Counted from the first letter of the stretch, positions 1-8,356 are shown. The stretch is DNA of 64,000 nucleotides from an uncultured Clostridia bacterium (GCA_944380845.1 CALWIU010000067.1:1-64000), one strand, 5' to 3'. Notes: generated by a model not told the origin, from the sequence alone. Translations and numbers: made by a program.

Positions 1-222
1 GACTTTTTCGCTATGGCAAAATCGCCGGTCGCACTGGATTTTATTCGTGAAAGCCTTGTCGTGCCGGAAAAATGCAAAAAATGCGCCGTTTTTCCCCTGT
101 GCCGCGCAGGCGGCTGCAAGCGGCTTCGGCAAAGCGGCGATTACTGCGAAGCGTATCGCACTTTTTTTCATGCCTGCGCCCCGCTGTTCCGGGTTTTTAT
201 CGGCGAAAAGCCCAGAACATGA
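1..222 (+). CDS. radical SAM / SPASM-domain protein, C-terminal end (partial)
   Basis: The reading frame is open from the first base and ends at the TGA before 223, so this is the 3' end of a gene that begins outside the window. The residues show the cysteine spacing of a SPASM domain: CKKC, then a Cys six residues on, a Cys four residues after that, and a last Cys before EAYRTFF. Such domains bind auxiliary iron-sulfur clusters in radical SAM enzymes, for example anaerobic sulfatase-maturating enzymes and peptide maturases. The radical SAM core itself is not in the window, so the substrate cannot be named. The sulfatase-maturase-like subgroup is the best guess from the Cys spacing alone. Confidence 0.72.
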   Translation, partial: DFFAMAKSPVALDFIRESLVVPEKCKKCAVFPLCRAGGCKRLRQSGDYCEAYRTFFHACAPLFRVFIGEKPRT

Positions 223-248
223 TAATATAAAGGAAAGAATGGTTACTT

Positions 249-908
249 TTGAAAAAATACAAAGCTGCAATTTTTGATTTTGACGGAACGCTGGCGGATT
301 CCGGAGAGGGAATCATCAACTGCGTTCTTTATGCGCTGCATAAATACGGCATTGAAGAGACGGACAGGGAGAAGCTGACCTATTTTATCGGCCCGCCGCT
401 GTTTGATTCCTTCCGGGATTTATATCATGTGTCCGATGCGGATGCCGACCGGTTGATTTCCTTTTATCGGGAGCGCTACCGCACAAAAGGTATGCTGGAA
501 AGCCGGCTTTACGAGGGGATTCCCGAACTGCTGCATGCCCTTCGGGAGGCGGGCATTCGTACCGCCGTTTGTTCCAGTAAACCGGAAACCTTTGTCCGGC
601 AGATTTCTGAAAACTTTGGTATTTTGCCGGAGCTGGACGCAATTTCTGCCGTAACCTTTGCCGATAAAAACGCCGATAAGGCGCCGCTTTTGCAAAAGGC
701 CATGGATTTGCTGGGCGTAAAAGCGTCAAAAGAAATCGCCATGATCGGCGACCGTCATTTTGATATGGAAGCAGCTGTTGCGATCGGCGTTTCTGCAATC
801 GGCGTCAGCTATGGGTTCGGTTCCGAAGAGGAACTGAAAAATGCGGGTGCGGATCAAATCGCGAAAACCGTGCAAGAGCTGCGCTCGATGTTATTGGAGG
901 AAGGGTAA
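249..908 (+). CDS. HAD-superfamily phosphatase, phosphoglycolate phosphatase-like
   Basis: A 219-aa cytosolic hydrolase of the haloacid dehalogenase superfamily. Motif I is DFDGTLADS near residue 10 with both catalytic aspartates. A helical cap follows, then motif II around CSSKPE and motif IV as IGDRHFDMEAA, which supplies the Mg-binding aspartates. Length and layout fit the PGP/PpaX/Gph group, which dephosphorylates small phosphometabolites; the substrate cannot be read from the sequence. The start is a TTG 11 bases after an AGGAAAG ribosome binding site; no ATG in frame is better placed. The next gene begins immediately after the stop codon, so the two are probably co-transcribed. Confidence 0.85.
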   Translation: MKKYKAAIFDFDGTLADSGEGIINCVLYALHKYGIEETDREKLTYFIGPPLFDSFRDLYHVSDADADRLISFYRERYRTKGMLESRLYEGIPELLHALREAGIRTAVCSSKPETFVRQISENFGILPELDAISAVTFADKNADKAPLLQKAMDLLGVKASKEIAMIGDRHFDMEAAVAIGVSAIGVSYGFGSEEELKNAGADQIAKTVQELRSMLLEEG

Positions 909-1430
909 ATGAAAAAAGCGGGAATTCTTTTTGTCTGTCTTTTTCTTCTTTTCTTGCTTTTGTCATCCTGCGGCTCCCCCGGGCAGTCGGACGGCACAAC
1001 GGAAAAGCAGGGCGTAACGGTCGACCGGGAGCAGCCGTCCGTTTACCGAGATGATATCGATCTGCCGCCATCCGGCGATTCGGCTTCGGGCGCGCCTCTG
1101 GCAACAGATTCTTTGGGACAGGCGGTCTATCAGCGCCCGGTGGATAAAGAAGCGTTGGAGCTGGGCGGTAAAACAGATATTTCTACCGAAAACATTCAGT
1201 TTACCTATGACGAGCTGGGCAGAATCACAACTTGCAGGTATCTGTCCGACGGGGATGAGGTCAGCCTCGAATATTCCTATTTGGAGGACGGCGGAATTGC
1301 GCTGATCGGTTCTTTTCGCAGCAGCCAGATAGTTGATTCGGTCTATTATCCCACCCGGGGCTTTGACCCTGCTTTGGGTTTTTCCGCTTATGACGGGTAC
1401 TATTTTTACGGATACGGCTTCGGTTCGTGA
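909..1430 (+). CDS. small secreted lipoprotein of unknown function
   Basis: A 173-aa protein with a classic lipoprotein signal: a lysine pair, a hydrophobic Phe/Leu-rich core and the lipobox LSSC at about residues 18-21, predicting lipid anchoring on the outer face of the membrane. A polar Ser/Gly/Asp-rich linker follows to about residue 85. The C-terminal half contains TYDELGRIT and the repeated aromatic pattern YDGYYFYGYGFGS. The YDxxGRIT fragment resembles YD/RHS-type beta-strand repeats, but one copy is too little to assign a family. It starts directly after the stop of the HAD gene, with GGAGGAAGG just upstream overlapping that gene's end, so translation is probably coupled. Confidence 0.75.
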   Translation: MKKAGILFVCLFLLFLLLSSCGSPGQSDGTTEKQGVTVDREQPSVYRDDIDLPPSGDSASGAPLATDSLGQAVYQRPVDKEALELGGKTDISTENIQFTYDELGRITTCRYLSDGDEVSLEYSYLEDGGIALIGSFRSSQIVDSVYYPTRGFDPALGFSAYDGYYFYGYGFGS

Positions 1431-1477
1431 AAAGACAGCCGCTGAAAAAGCGCTGCTTCCAATTTTTGTTGTCGCTC

Positions 1478-1506
1478 TTGACAGCAGCGATAGAATGTGA
1501 TACCAT
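1478..1506 (+). promoter_or_regulatory. sigma-A promoter of the thiamine-uptake operon
   Basis: TTGACA at 1478-1483 and TACCAT at 1501-1506 are separated by 17 bases. Transcription would begin near 1513, just before the TPP riboswitch. Confidence 0.7.
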
Positions 1507-1518
1507 GGTTTTGCAGTA

Positions 1519-1602
1519 AAAAGGGGTGCCGGTTTTCGGCTGAGATCGCCTTTTCGGCGGGACCCTCGAACCTGATGCGGGTCATGCCGCCGTAGGAATT
1601 TT
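1519..1602 (+). promoter_or_regulatory. TPP (thiamine pyrophosphate) riboswitch, THI box
   Basis: The conserved core elements occur in order: GGGGTGCC, GGCTGAGAT, GGGACCC, GAACCTGAT, GCGGGTCATGCCGCCG and TAGGAA. These match the TPP aptamer. It lies about 80 bases upstream of a thiamine-type transport operon and just before an intrinsic terminator, so control is probably by transcription termination when TPP is abundant. Confidence 0.95.
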
Positions 1603-1632
1603 ATCTTTGCAGCAATTGCCGATAAGATCACA

Positions 1633-1670
1633 CTCCCGCGGGTTGCCCCGCGGGAGTTTTTATTTTATTT
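1633..1670 (+). terminator. riboswitch-controlled intrinsic terminator
   Basis: CTCCCGCGGG and CCCGCGGGAG form a stem around a short loop, followed by a T-rich run (TTTTTATTTTATTT). It sits between the TPP aptamer and the ribosome binding site TTGGAGG of the first gene. That is the expected place for the expression platform. Confidence 0.9.
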
Positions 1671-1684
1671 TTGGAGGTTTTTTT

Positions 1685-1981
1685 ATGCAAGCAAGTGTAG
1701 CCATTCAAGTTCTGCCCGCAGCTCTGGACGATCAGGAAACCTGCCGGATCGTAGACGAAGTGATCGCCTATATCAAAAGCAGCGGCCTGAATTATTATGT
1801 CGGTCCTTTTGAAACAACCATTGAGGGCGATGATTACGATCAGCTTCTGGACATTGTCAAGGAATGCCAGAAGGTCGCCATTCAAGCCGGATGCCCCGGC
1901 GTGACCGCTTATGTGAAAATTTCATATAAGCCTGAGGCAGGTGTGTTGACCATTGACCAGAAAGTTGCGAAATATCACTGA
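1685..1981 (+). CDS. YkoF/MTH1187-type thiamine-binding protein
   Basis: A 98-aa cytosolic protein resembling the thiamine-binding (YkoF / DUF77) fold. It has an N-terminal strand ASVAIQVLPAAL, a helix with a conserved DEVIAYIKSSGLNY stretch, then VGPFETTIEGD and a final strand with AYVKISYKP. Family members bind thiamine or its pyrimidine moiety (HMP). The start at 1685 is chosen because TTGGAGG lies 7 bases upstream; the longer frame would begin inside the riboswitch. It is the first gene behind the TPP riboswitch and overlaps the permease gene. Bacillus YkoF carries two such domains, whereas this one has a single domain and would have to dimerise. Confidence 0.82.
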   Translation: MQASVAIQVLPAALDDQETCRIVDEVIAYIKSSGLNYYVGPFETTIEGDDYDQLLDIVKECQKVAIQAGCPGVTAYVKISYKPEAGVLTIDQKVAKYH

Positions 1982-2729
1982 TAAATTGCCGCCGGTCATT
2001 GCGCTGGTTGTGCTGGTCGCAGTCTGGGCGGCAGTTTGCGGATTCGGATCCATTCCGTCTTATATGCTTCCGTCTCCCGGCTCGGTGGTCAAGGCCTTTG
2101 TATCGGATTTTCCGCTTTTGATGCAGCACGCCGGCGCAACGCTGACCGAAGCGTTTGCAGGGTTGGGGATCGGAATCCTTCTGGCGTTTTTTACCGCATC
2201 GCTGATGGATCGGTTTTCGCCTTTGTATCGGGCGGTTTATCCGCTTCTGGTCGTTTCGCAAACCATTCCTACCATTGCCATTGCGCCGCTTTTGATCTCC
2301 TGGATGGGATTTGGCATGGCGCCGAAAATCACTTTGGTGGTTCTTACCACCTTTTTCCCGATTACCGTTGGTCTTTTGGATGGGTATAAAAGCGTCGATC
2401 CGGACGCGATTTCCCTTTACCGCAGTATGGGTGCAAAAAACGGTTTGATCTTCACGCGAATCAAACTGCCATCCTCTTTGAGCTATTTTTTCTCCGGTCT
2501 GAAAATCTCCGCGTCTTATGCCATTGTCGGCGCGGTCATTGCCGAATGGCTTGGTGGTTTTGAGGGGTTGGGCGTATATATGACGCGTGTCAAAAAGGCC
2601 TATTCCTTTGATAAAATGTTTGCGGTCATTCTTTTGATCGTTATCATCAGTCTGCTTCTGATGGGATTGGTTGCGCTGATAAAGCGTGCCGTTATGCCGT
2701 GGGAGCGGAAAGGAGCGAAAGAATCATGA
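1953..2729 (+). CDS. thiX: ABC transporter permease for thiamine precursor (ThiX-like)
   Basis: A 258-aa integral membrane protein of the BPD/SsuC-TauC permease family with about six hydrophobic segments. The cytoplasmic EAA loop is visible as YRSMGAKNGLIFTRIKLP at about residues 151-168, where the ATPase docks. It sits between the YkoF-like gene and the THI5-like binding lipoprotein under the same TPP riboswitch, so it probably imports HMP or its formylamino precursor. The start overlaps the end of the previous gene. The TTG at 1953 has AGGTG about 10 bases upstream; the TTG at 1965 is an alternative that removes four residues. Confidence 0.85.
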   Translation: MTRKLRNITDKLPPVIALVVLVAVWAAVCGFGSIPSYMLPSPGSVVKAFVSDFPLLMQHAGATLTEAFAGLGIGILLAFFTASLMDRFSPLYRAVYPLLVVSQTIPTIAIAPLLISWMGFGMAPKITLVVLTTFFPITVGLLDGYKSVDPDAISLYRSMGAKNGLIFTRIKLPSSLSYFFSGLKISASYAIVGAVIAEWLGGFEGLGVYMTRVKKAYSFDKMFAVILLIVIISLLLMGLVALIKRAVMPWERKGAKES

Positions 2730-3781
2730 AAAAAATAATCAGTCTTTTGGTCGCAGCAGTTTTGCTTTTTTCTCTCACTGCCTGCGGCAACGGAACGCCT
2801 GCCGGCGATCAGGAGGGAACTTCCGCCGAAGCGGGGTCAACTTCTCAGGACGCCCCCGCCGGAGAACTGGAAAAGATCACCTTTGCGCTGGACTGGACGC
2901 CGAATACCAATCATACCGGCCTGTATGTCGCAAAGGCACTCGGCTATTTTGAAGACGCCGGTCTGGATGTAGATATCGTCTTTGTGGAAGGCGACAGTTC
3001 CGCTCAGCTTTGCGCAGCCGGCACGGCGGAATTTGCTGTTGAAGCGCAGGATACTATGGCTGCCGCCCTGACCGGGGATGAACCGCTGGGAATCACTGCC
3101 GTCGCTGCGATTTTACAGCACAACACCTCCGGAATCATCTCCCGGAAAGGCGAAGGATTGGATCATCCCGGCGGTCTGGTCGGCAAAACCTATTCGACAT
3201 GGGATTCTCCCATCGAGCTTGCCATGCTGCGCTCACTGGTAGAGCAGGACGGCGGGGATTTTGACGAAGTGAACCTGATCCCCAATGTCATTACCGACGA
3301 GCCCGGCGCTTTGGCAAACCACGAAACCGACGCCATCTGGGTTTTTTACGGCTGGGGCTGCATCAATGCGGAAATTCAGGGCTTTGATTTCGATTATTTC
3401 TTCTTTAAGGATCTGGATCCCGTCTTCGATTATTATACGCCGGTCATTATCGGCAACAACGAGTATATGAGCGAGCATCCGCAAACAACCCGCGCATTTT
3501 TGGCGGCGGTGAAAAAAGGATACGAATATGCCGCGCAAAACCCGGCGCAGGCAGCAGAAATTCTGATTGAAAGCGACAATACCGGTTCGCTGAAAGGTTC
3601 GGAAGAGCTGGTACGCCGCAGTCAGGAATGGATCAGCGCGCAGTATATTGACGATGCCGAAAGCTGGGGCGTGATCGACCCCAACCGCTGGAACGCCTTT
3701 TATGATTGGCTGTATGAAAACAATCTGATCGAAACAGAACTGCCGCACGGAACGGGATTTACCAATGAGTACTTGCAGTGA
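2726..3781 (+). CDS. thiY: ABC transporter substrate-binding lipoprotein, NMT1/THI5-like (ThiY)
   Basis: A 351-aa extracellular lipoprotein with a signal peptide ending in the lipobox LTAC, then an Asp/Glu/Ala linker. The mature part begins with the NMT1/THI5 hallmark FALDWTPNTNHTGLYVAK, followed by GYFEDAGLDVDIV. This family binds pyrimidine precursors of thiamine such as HMP or N-formyl-4-amino-5-aminomethyl-2-methylpyrimidine. The ATG at 2726 is chosen over an upstream in-frame ATG because AGGAG lies 10 bases before it and the signal peptide then begins at residue 1. The start ATG overlaps the permease stop (ATGA). The 3' end overlaps the ATPase gene by 17 bases, indicating tight translational coupling. 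Confidence 0.9.
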   Translation: MKKIISLLVAAVLLFSLTACGNGTPAGDQEGTSAEAGSTSQDAPAGELEKITFALDWTPNTNHTGLYVAKALGYFEDAGLDVDIVFVEGDSSAQLCAAGTAEFAVEAQDTMAAALTGDEPLGITAVAAILQHNTSGIISRKGEGLDHPGGLVGKTYSTWDSPIELAMLRSLVEQDGGDFDEVNLIPNVITDEPGALANHETDAIWVFYGWGCINAEIQGFDFDYFFFKDLDPVFDYYTPVIIGNNEYMSEHPQTTRAFLAAVKKGYEYAAQNPAQAAEILIESDNTGSLKGSEELVRRSQEWISAQYIDDAESWGVIDPNRWNAFYDWLYENNLIETELPHGTGFTNEYLQ

Positions 3782-4517
3782 ATCCGTCGTTCTGTCCTGT
3801 GAAAATGTTGCCAAATCCTTTGACGGAAAAATGATTTTGCAGAATGTCAATCTGCATTTGAACCGTGGGGAGCTGGTTTGCCTGTTGGGACAGAGCGGCG
3901 TCGGAAAAACCACACTGTTTCATGTGTTGGCAGGACTGTATCAGCCGGATGAAGGACGGGTTCTGTTAAACGGCGAAGATGTGACCGGTAAGCCCGGAAA
4001 GATCAGCTATATGCTGCAAAAGGATTTGCTGCTGCCGTATATGAGCGTTCTGGACAATACCGCCATGCCATTGATAATCGCCGGAAAAAAGAAAAAAGAA
4101 GCGAGAGCGGAGGCTTCATCCCATTTTGCCGACTTCGGTTTGGAGGGCTGCCAGAAGCAGTATCCCTCCCAACTTTCCGGCGGTATGCGTCAGCGCGCCG
4201 CACTGCTGCGAACCTATCTGTCTTCCCGTGGGGTTGCGCTTTTGGACGAGCCGTTTTCCGCGCTGGATACCCTGACCAAAAGCGCCATGCACCGCTGGTA
4301 TCTGGATGTTATGCGCCGTATCGAGCTTTCTACGCTTTTCATCACCCATGATATGGATGAAGCGATTGTCCTGTCTGACCGAATTTATGTGATCGGCGGC
4401 AGACCCGGAACCGTTACTGCGGAAATCGTTATCAAAGAACCGAAACCGCGTCCGGATGATTTTGTCCTGAGTGAAACCTTTTTGCGTTATAAACGCCGGT
4501 TGGTCTCCCTGCTTTAA
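3765..4517 (+). CDS. thiZ: ABC transporter ATPase for thiamine precursor (ThiZ-like)
   Basis: A 250-aa nucleotide-binding subunit. Walker A is GQSGVGKTT near residue 42, the signature is LSGGMRQRA near residue 138, Walker B is VALLDEPFSALD near residue 157, and the H-loop is FITHDMDEA near residue 191. All catalytic residues are present. It resembles SsuB/TauB-type ATPases and is the last gene of the TPP-riboswitch operon, pairing with the upstream permease and binding lipoprotein. A strong intrinsic terminator follows. Confidence 0.92.
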   Translation: MSTCSESVVLSCENVAKSFDGKMILQNVNLHLNRGELVCLLGQSGVGKTTLFHVLAGLYQPDEGRVLLNGEDVTGKPGKISYMLQKDLLLPYMSVLDNTAMPLIIAGKKKKEARAEASSHFADFGLEGCQKQYPSQLSGGMRQRAALLRTYLSSRGVALLDEPFSALDTLTKSAMHRWYLDVMRRIELSTLFITHDMDEAIVLSDRIYVIGGRPGTVTAEIVIKEPKPRPDDFVLSETFLRYKRRLVSLL

Positions 4518-4528
4518 CCGTCGGCAAG

Positions 4529-4573
4529 TCTTCCCGCACAGAGCCGTTTGCTTTGTGCGGGAAGATTTTTTTC
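4529..4573 (+). terminator. intrinsic terminator of the thiamine operon
   Basis: TCTTCCCGCACA and TGTGCGGGAAGA form a 12-bp stem, followed by seven T residues. Confidence 0.92.
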
Positions 4574-4966
4574 GCCATTCTTCCTTGAAAAACAAGCGTT
4601 TTGATAAGAATTTGTTGAAAAATGCTCATTTTTCCGCATAAGAATGTTGCATCCGTTTGGATTCTCATGTAATTTTATACAAATATTCGTGGAATGTCTT
4701 GTTCAAAAAGTCAAACAGCCGTTGTGTAAATAATTTAATTTTTTATTAAAATATAAATTACAAATAAAAAAGCAAATATATATTTATAAACACAATAAAA
4801 GAGAGAAAATGCCGGGAAAATCATGACAAAATTATGAACAAATGGTGATGTCAAAAACACGCCCGTTTTTTTGGGCAGTTTGCTTATTGCTTGTTCTCTG
4901 TCTCATGTAATAAAATGTTTAAGGTAAGTTCATTCCCACATAAAATCTTGAAAGAGGGTAAACCAC
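4574..4966. other. AT-rich intergenic region with promoter
   Basis: About 390 bases, strongly A/T-rich at 4670-4800, with no credible coding frame. A candidate promoter is TTGCTT at 4887-4892 and TAAAAT at 4911-4916 (18-base spacer), giving a short leader before the gene at 4967. A small GCCC/GGGC hairpin lies at 4862-4876. Nothing else was recognised. Confidence 0.6.
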
Positions 4967-6667
4967 ATGAAAAAAACCGGAAAGAATCTTCTTGCGATTT
5001 TGCTGGCGGCTTTGCTGGCTTTCAGCGTTCTTCCCGTTGCAGTATTTGCAGCGGATGAGACGACGGATGAGGTTTCTATTGCCGCGTCTGACCGTGTCAG
5101 CGGCTGGGATACGCATTATCAGTTCCTGTTGACACAGCTTTTTGATGACACCCAGTTCACGCACTGGAAATATGTGGCTCAGAACACCGAAAGCATCGCG
5201 CACGATATGCAGATTTATACCGCTTTTGGTCTTTACGATGAAGCATGGCGCAATGCGTTTGACAATTCCGTATCGGTGACTACCGCGGAAAAGATTTTGG
5301 TTGGCTTAATTGAACGCGCGCAGGTCGAAGTGGACACTTCCGTTACCGACGGTATCATTGACACCCTTCAGACCGCTAAAGATGTTGCCGACTTTATGGA
5401 AAAAGTAGAAGGCTATCTGAATAAAGATACTTTTATTGACAGTGTTGAGTGGAGCCAGGCTTTGACCGGCGTTTCCGCTGTGATCCAGATCGGCCGTTCC
5501 TGGCAGGAGCAAAGAGCAGAGCTGATCGATGCGTATGCCCGCGTCCTTTCTGTTCAGGCGGCAAACGCTTATTATCTGGAAATGCTCAGCTATATTCGTG
5601 ATAATACCGAATACGATGTGCTGAAAACCGCTGCTGCCAATGTCATCACTGATATTGAGACGACACTTGATGATTTGCTTTCCGGTCTTTATGCCGATGC
5701 TGCCGCCGGTATGGGCAGCAACGCCGTAGAGTTCCTGCTTCGTTTGGCGGCTTCTACCAATGTTTACACTGCTGCGATCATGAGTGTTTACAATGGCGCG
5801 ACCGGTATTGCCGACACCCTGTTCAACACCGGCGACCAGTATGTGCTGATGGATTCCATGATGACGCTGTTCTATTTTGAAAAAGCGCTGTCTGAGTGGT
5901 CCAAAGGCGTTTATGCCGACAAAGAAGCGGACTATGACAAGGCTGTTTTTGCCATCAGCGTTTTGATTTCCGCCAGAAGCACCGGTGAAGAAACGCTCTA
6001 TAGCTTTAAAGAAGCGCAGGCGGGCGGCATTATTGGCAGAATCAAATCTAAGATTTATAAAGCTGTTACCGAAGAATATTCCGTCACCATTGAAAAACTT
6101 GCCCTCATGAGAGAGCAGATGCTGTTTGCAGATCCTGCGACTTATCAGACGGTTGTGAAATCCTATGCGGTTTACTGCCCGGTCGATGTTCAGGTTGCTG
6201 ATTTTGTCTTGAAAGACGGCGAAGAAACCGAAGTTTACAACGATTACGGTATGTTCGGCACGATCCTGAACGAATATAACGGTGAATATCTGAAAGTCGC
6301 TTACCTGTATGACGATATCGATGTCCAATTGAACGGCGTTGGCGACGGCGTTGTTACCTGTGTGGTTCATCAGATGGAAGACGGTGCCCTTGAAGACTAT
6401 TCCTTCACAGATGCTGCTGTAGCCGTCGGTACGGTCATTTCGATCCCTGCCGGATACGATGTGCCTGTGTACGCGGTTGACGATGCTCCCGCCGTTATGA
6501 TGAATGACGACTACATTCCTTCTCCTGAACCCGAAGTTGGCGCAGAAGAAGTGGTTGATGCAGTTGGCGAAGTCGTTGAAGAAGAAACAAACAAACTGCT
6601 GGATTCCATCCGTGAGTTCTTCCAGAAGATCATTGATTTCTTTAAGAAACTCTTTGGCATCGACTGA
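4967..6667 (+). CDS. secreted helical protein with aromatic amphipathic C-terminal tail
   Basis: A 566-aa protein not recognised as a known family. A Sec signal peptide (KKTGKNLLAILLAALLAF, cleavage probably after VFAA) is followed by a long, acidic, mostly helical region to about residue 390 and then a more beta-like stretch to about residue 510. There is no lipobox, LPxTG motif or transmembrane anchor. The last 25 residues form an aromatic amphipathic helix, SIREFFQKIIDFFKKLFGID. Nearly the same pattern ends the giant protein encoded at 17354-26608, and the DNA for FFQKII shares a 17-base identical run. The tail may mediate membrane or wall association; this is inference. The start has AAAGAGGG about 9 bases upstream. 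Confidence 0.72.
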   Translation: MKKTGKNLLAILLAALLAFSVLPVAVFAADETTDEVSIAASDRVSGWDTHYQFLLTQLFDDTQFTHWKYVAQNTESIAHDMQIYTAFGLYDEAWRNAFDNSVSVTTAEKILVGLIERAQVEVDTSVTDGIIDTLQTAKDVADFMEKVEGYLNKDTFIDSVEWSQALTGVSAVIQIGRSWQEQRAELIDAYARVLSVQAANAYYLEMLSYIRDNTEYDVLKTAAANVITDIETTLDDLLSGLYADAAAGMGSNAVEFLLRLAASTNVYTAAIMSVYNGATGIADTLFNTGDQYVLMDSMMTLFYFEKALSEWSKGVYADKEADYDKAVFAISVLISARSTGEETLYSFKEAQAGGIIGRIKSKIYKAVTEEYSVTIEKLALMREQMLFADPATYQTVVKSYAVYCPVDVQVADFVLKDGEETEVYNDYGMFGTILNEYNGEYLKVAYLYDDIDVQLNGVGDGVVTCVVHQMEDGALEDYSFTDAAVAVGTVISIPAGYDVPVYAVDDAPAVMMNDDYIPSPEPEVGAEEVVDAVGEVVEEETNKLLDSIREFFQKIIDFFKKLFGID

Positions 6668-6697
6668 TACAGACGGATGCCGGTCTAAATCAATCAG

Positions 6698-6757
6698 CCC
6701 CGCAAGGCGCGAAGAAAACGAATTATCGTTTCCTCCCTGCCTTGCGGGGATTTTTTT
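6698..6757 (+). terminator. intrinsic terminator
   Basis: CCCCGCAAGGC pairs with GCCTTGCGGGG across a loop that itself can form a small GAAAACG/CGTTTCC stem. Seven T residues follow. Confidence 0.9.
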
Positions 6758-6766
6758 CCGAATCGG

Positions 6767-6796
6767 TTGCATTTGCCCCGAACAATCTGCTATACT
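6767..6796 (+). promoter_or_regulatory. promoter of the MFS transporter gene
   Basis: TTGCAT at 6767-6772 and TATACT at 6791-6796 are separated by 18 bases, 36 bases before the start codon. Confidence 0.6.
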
Positions 6797-6832
6797 GAAT
6801 GGCGTTGACTCTGAGAAGCGGGAGAAATCATC

Positions 6833-8041
6833 ATGACCCAAAATTATCAAAAAACGATCCTTGCCTGTTTTTGCGGCTATATTGTGCAGGCGATCGTGAA
6901 TAATTTCGTGCCGCTGTTGTTTGTGACCTTTCAAACAGAATATGCCATCCCTTTAAGCCGGATTACGCTTTTGGTGACGGTCAATTTTTGTGTGCAGCTG
7001 CTGGTTGATTTGCTTTCGGCAAAGTTTGTGGATAAAATCGGCTATCGGGTCAGCATTGTTGTGGCGCATATTTTTTCTGCGGCAGGGCTTTTGCTTTTAA
7101 CCGTTCTGCCTGAAATCATGAATCCCTTTGCCGGTATTTTACTGTCGGTTGTTGTATATGCCATTGGCGGCGGAATTATCGAGGTTCTGATCAGTCCGAT
7201 TATGGAAAGCTGCCCGACCGACAATAAGGAAAAGGCCATGAGCTTATTACACTCTTTTTATTGTTGGGGGCATGTCAGTGTTGTGCTGCTGTCTACCTTG
7301 TTTTTCCGTTTCGTTGGAATCGAAAACTGGCGGATTTTGGCAGCAGTCTGGGCAGTTGTTCCGATCCTTAACGGCATTCTTTTTTGCAAGACGCCGATTG
7401 CCCCTCTGATATCCGGTGACGAGAAAGGCATGAGAATCGGGGAGTTATTCAAAAACAAGGTATTTTGGCTTTTGTTTGTGATGATGTTTTGTGCCGGAGC
7501 CAGCGAACAGGCGGTCAGCCAGTGGGCGTCGGCTTTTGCCGAACAGGGTTTGGGCGTCAGCAAAACCATAGGCGATTTGGCAGGGCCGATGTCTTTTGCG
7601 ATTATGATGGGGATTTCCCGTGCTGTTTACGGAAAAATCGGAGATAAAATCCATTTAGAGCATTTTATGACGGCAAGCAGTCTGCTTTGTGTTGTGGCTT
7701 ATCTGCTGGCAGCACTGGTGCCGTCTGCCGCTGTCAATTTGATTGGCTGCGGTCTGGTAGGACTTTCGGTCGGTATTATGTGGCCCGGCACTTTCAGCAA
7801 AGCGGCAAAATCGCTGCGAACCGGTGGGACCGCCATGTTCGCATTTTTGGCGCTGGCGGGTGATCTCGGCTGCTCCGGCGGTCCAACCGTCGTCGGAATG
7901 GTGTCAAATGCCGCATCGGGTAATATGAAAACCGGTATCTTAGCCGGGGTGGTGTTCCCGTTGATTATGACGCTTTGTTTGCTGTTCGGTCGGGAACGGA
8001 ACAAACACGCATTGACGCAACAGGCAACGCCGCAAACCTGA
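6833..8041 (+). CDS. major facilitator superfamily transporter
   Basis: A 402-aa polytopic membrane protein with about twelve hydrophobic segments arranged as two six-helix halves. The loop after helix 2 reads SAKFVDKIGYRV, equivalent to the MFS A-motif, and a second Arg/Lys-rich loop (SRAVYGKIGDKIH) occurs in the second half. The overall pattern resembles sugar/fucose-permease-type MFS proteins, but no substrate-specific motif was recognised. It has its own promoter and is monocistronic, so context gives no substrate either. The start codon ATG is preceded by GCGGGAGAAATC. Confidence 0.85.
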   Translation: MTQNYQKTILACFCGYIVQAIVNNFVPLLFVTFQTEYAIPLSRITLLVTVNFCVQLLVDLLSAKFVDKIGYRVSIVVAHIFSAAGLLLLTVLPEIMNPFAGILLSVVVYAIGGGIIEVLISPIMESCPTDNKEKAMSLLHSFYCWGHVSVVLLSTLFFRFVGIENWRILAAVWAVVPILNGILFCKTPIAPLISGDEKGMRIGELFKNKVFWLLFVMMFCAGASEQAVSQWASAFAEQGLGVSKTIGDLAGPMSFAIMMGISRAVYGKIGDKIHLEHFMTASSLLCVVAYLLAALVPSAAVNLIGCGLVGLSVGIMWPGTFSKAAKSLRTGGTAMFAFLALAGDLGCSGGPTVVGMVSNAASGNMKTGILAGVVFPLIMTLCLLFGRERNKHALTQQATPQT

Positions 8042-8212
8042 TGTTTGCGGTAAGGTAAAAAATAAGCGCAGCCGGCAACGGCAGCGCTCATACTGCCGAT
8101 CAAGTGGGCTGAACCGTAAAAACAAAAAGAAAAAGGATATTCAGCCCAAGCAGGTCGACGATTCTGCATCGACGAAGAGGAAAAATTAAAAAAGCATCTG
8201 ATTCGCTGAACG

Positions 8213-8266
8213 GCTTTGGTGACAGGGCAGTACCTTTGTACGGCTCAAATCCGCCAAAGCTTTTTT
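8213..8266 (+). terminator. candidate intrinsic terminator downstream of the MFS gene
   Basis: GCTTTGG at 8213-8219 pairs with CCAAAGC at 8254-8260, followed by TTTTTT. The 34-base loop contains a small GTAC/GTAC stem. It would end the MFS transcript or a structured RNA lying upstream. Confidence 0.55.
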
Positions 8267-8315
8267 CAGCCCCATTTTCCGCAGTCTGTCAGTTTACAGA
8301 AAAGATCCCCTTTCT

Positions 8316-8356
8316 CAAAAAAACAGCGCTGCCGTTTTCGGCAGCGCTGTCAGTTT
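8316..8356 (-). terminator. bidirectional intrinsic terminator of the NCS2 permease gene
   Basis: ACAGCGCTGCCG and CGGCAGCGCTGT form a perfect 12-bp stem with a TTTT/AAAA loop. On the minus strand it is followed by seven T residues; on the plus strand by CAGTTTTTT. Confidence 0.9.

Noticed and set aside
5306..6934. 542-codon open frame on the minus strand opposite the 566-aa secreted protein
   Set aside because: It is a mirror frame produced by the codon bias of the plus-strand gene. It has no domain pattern or ribosome binding site and would run through the terminator and the MFS promoter.
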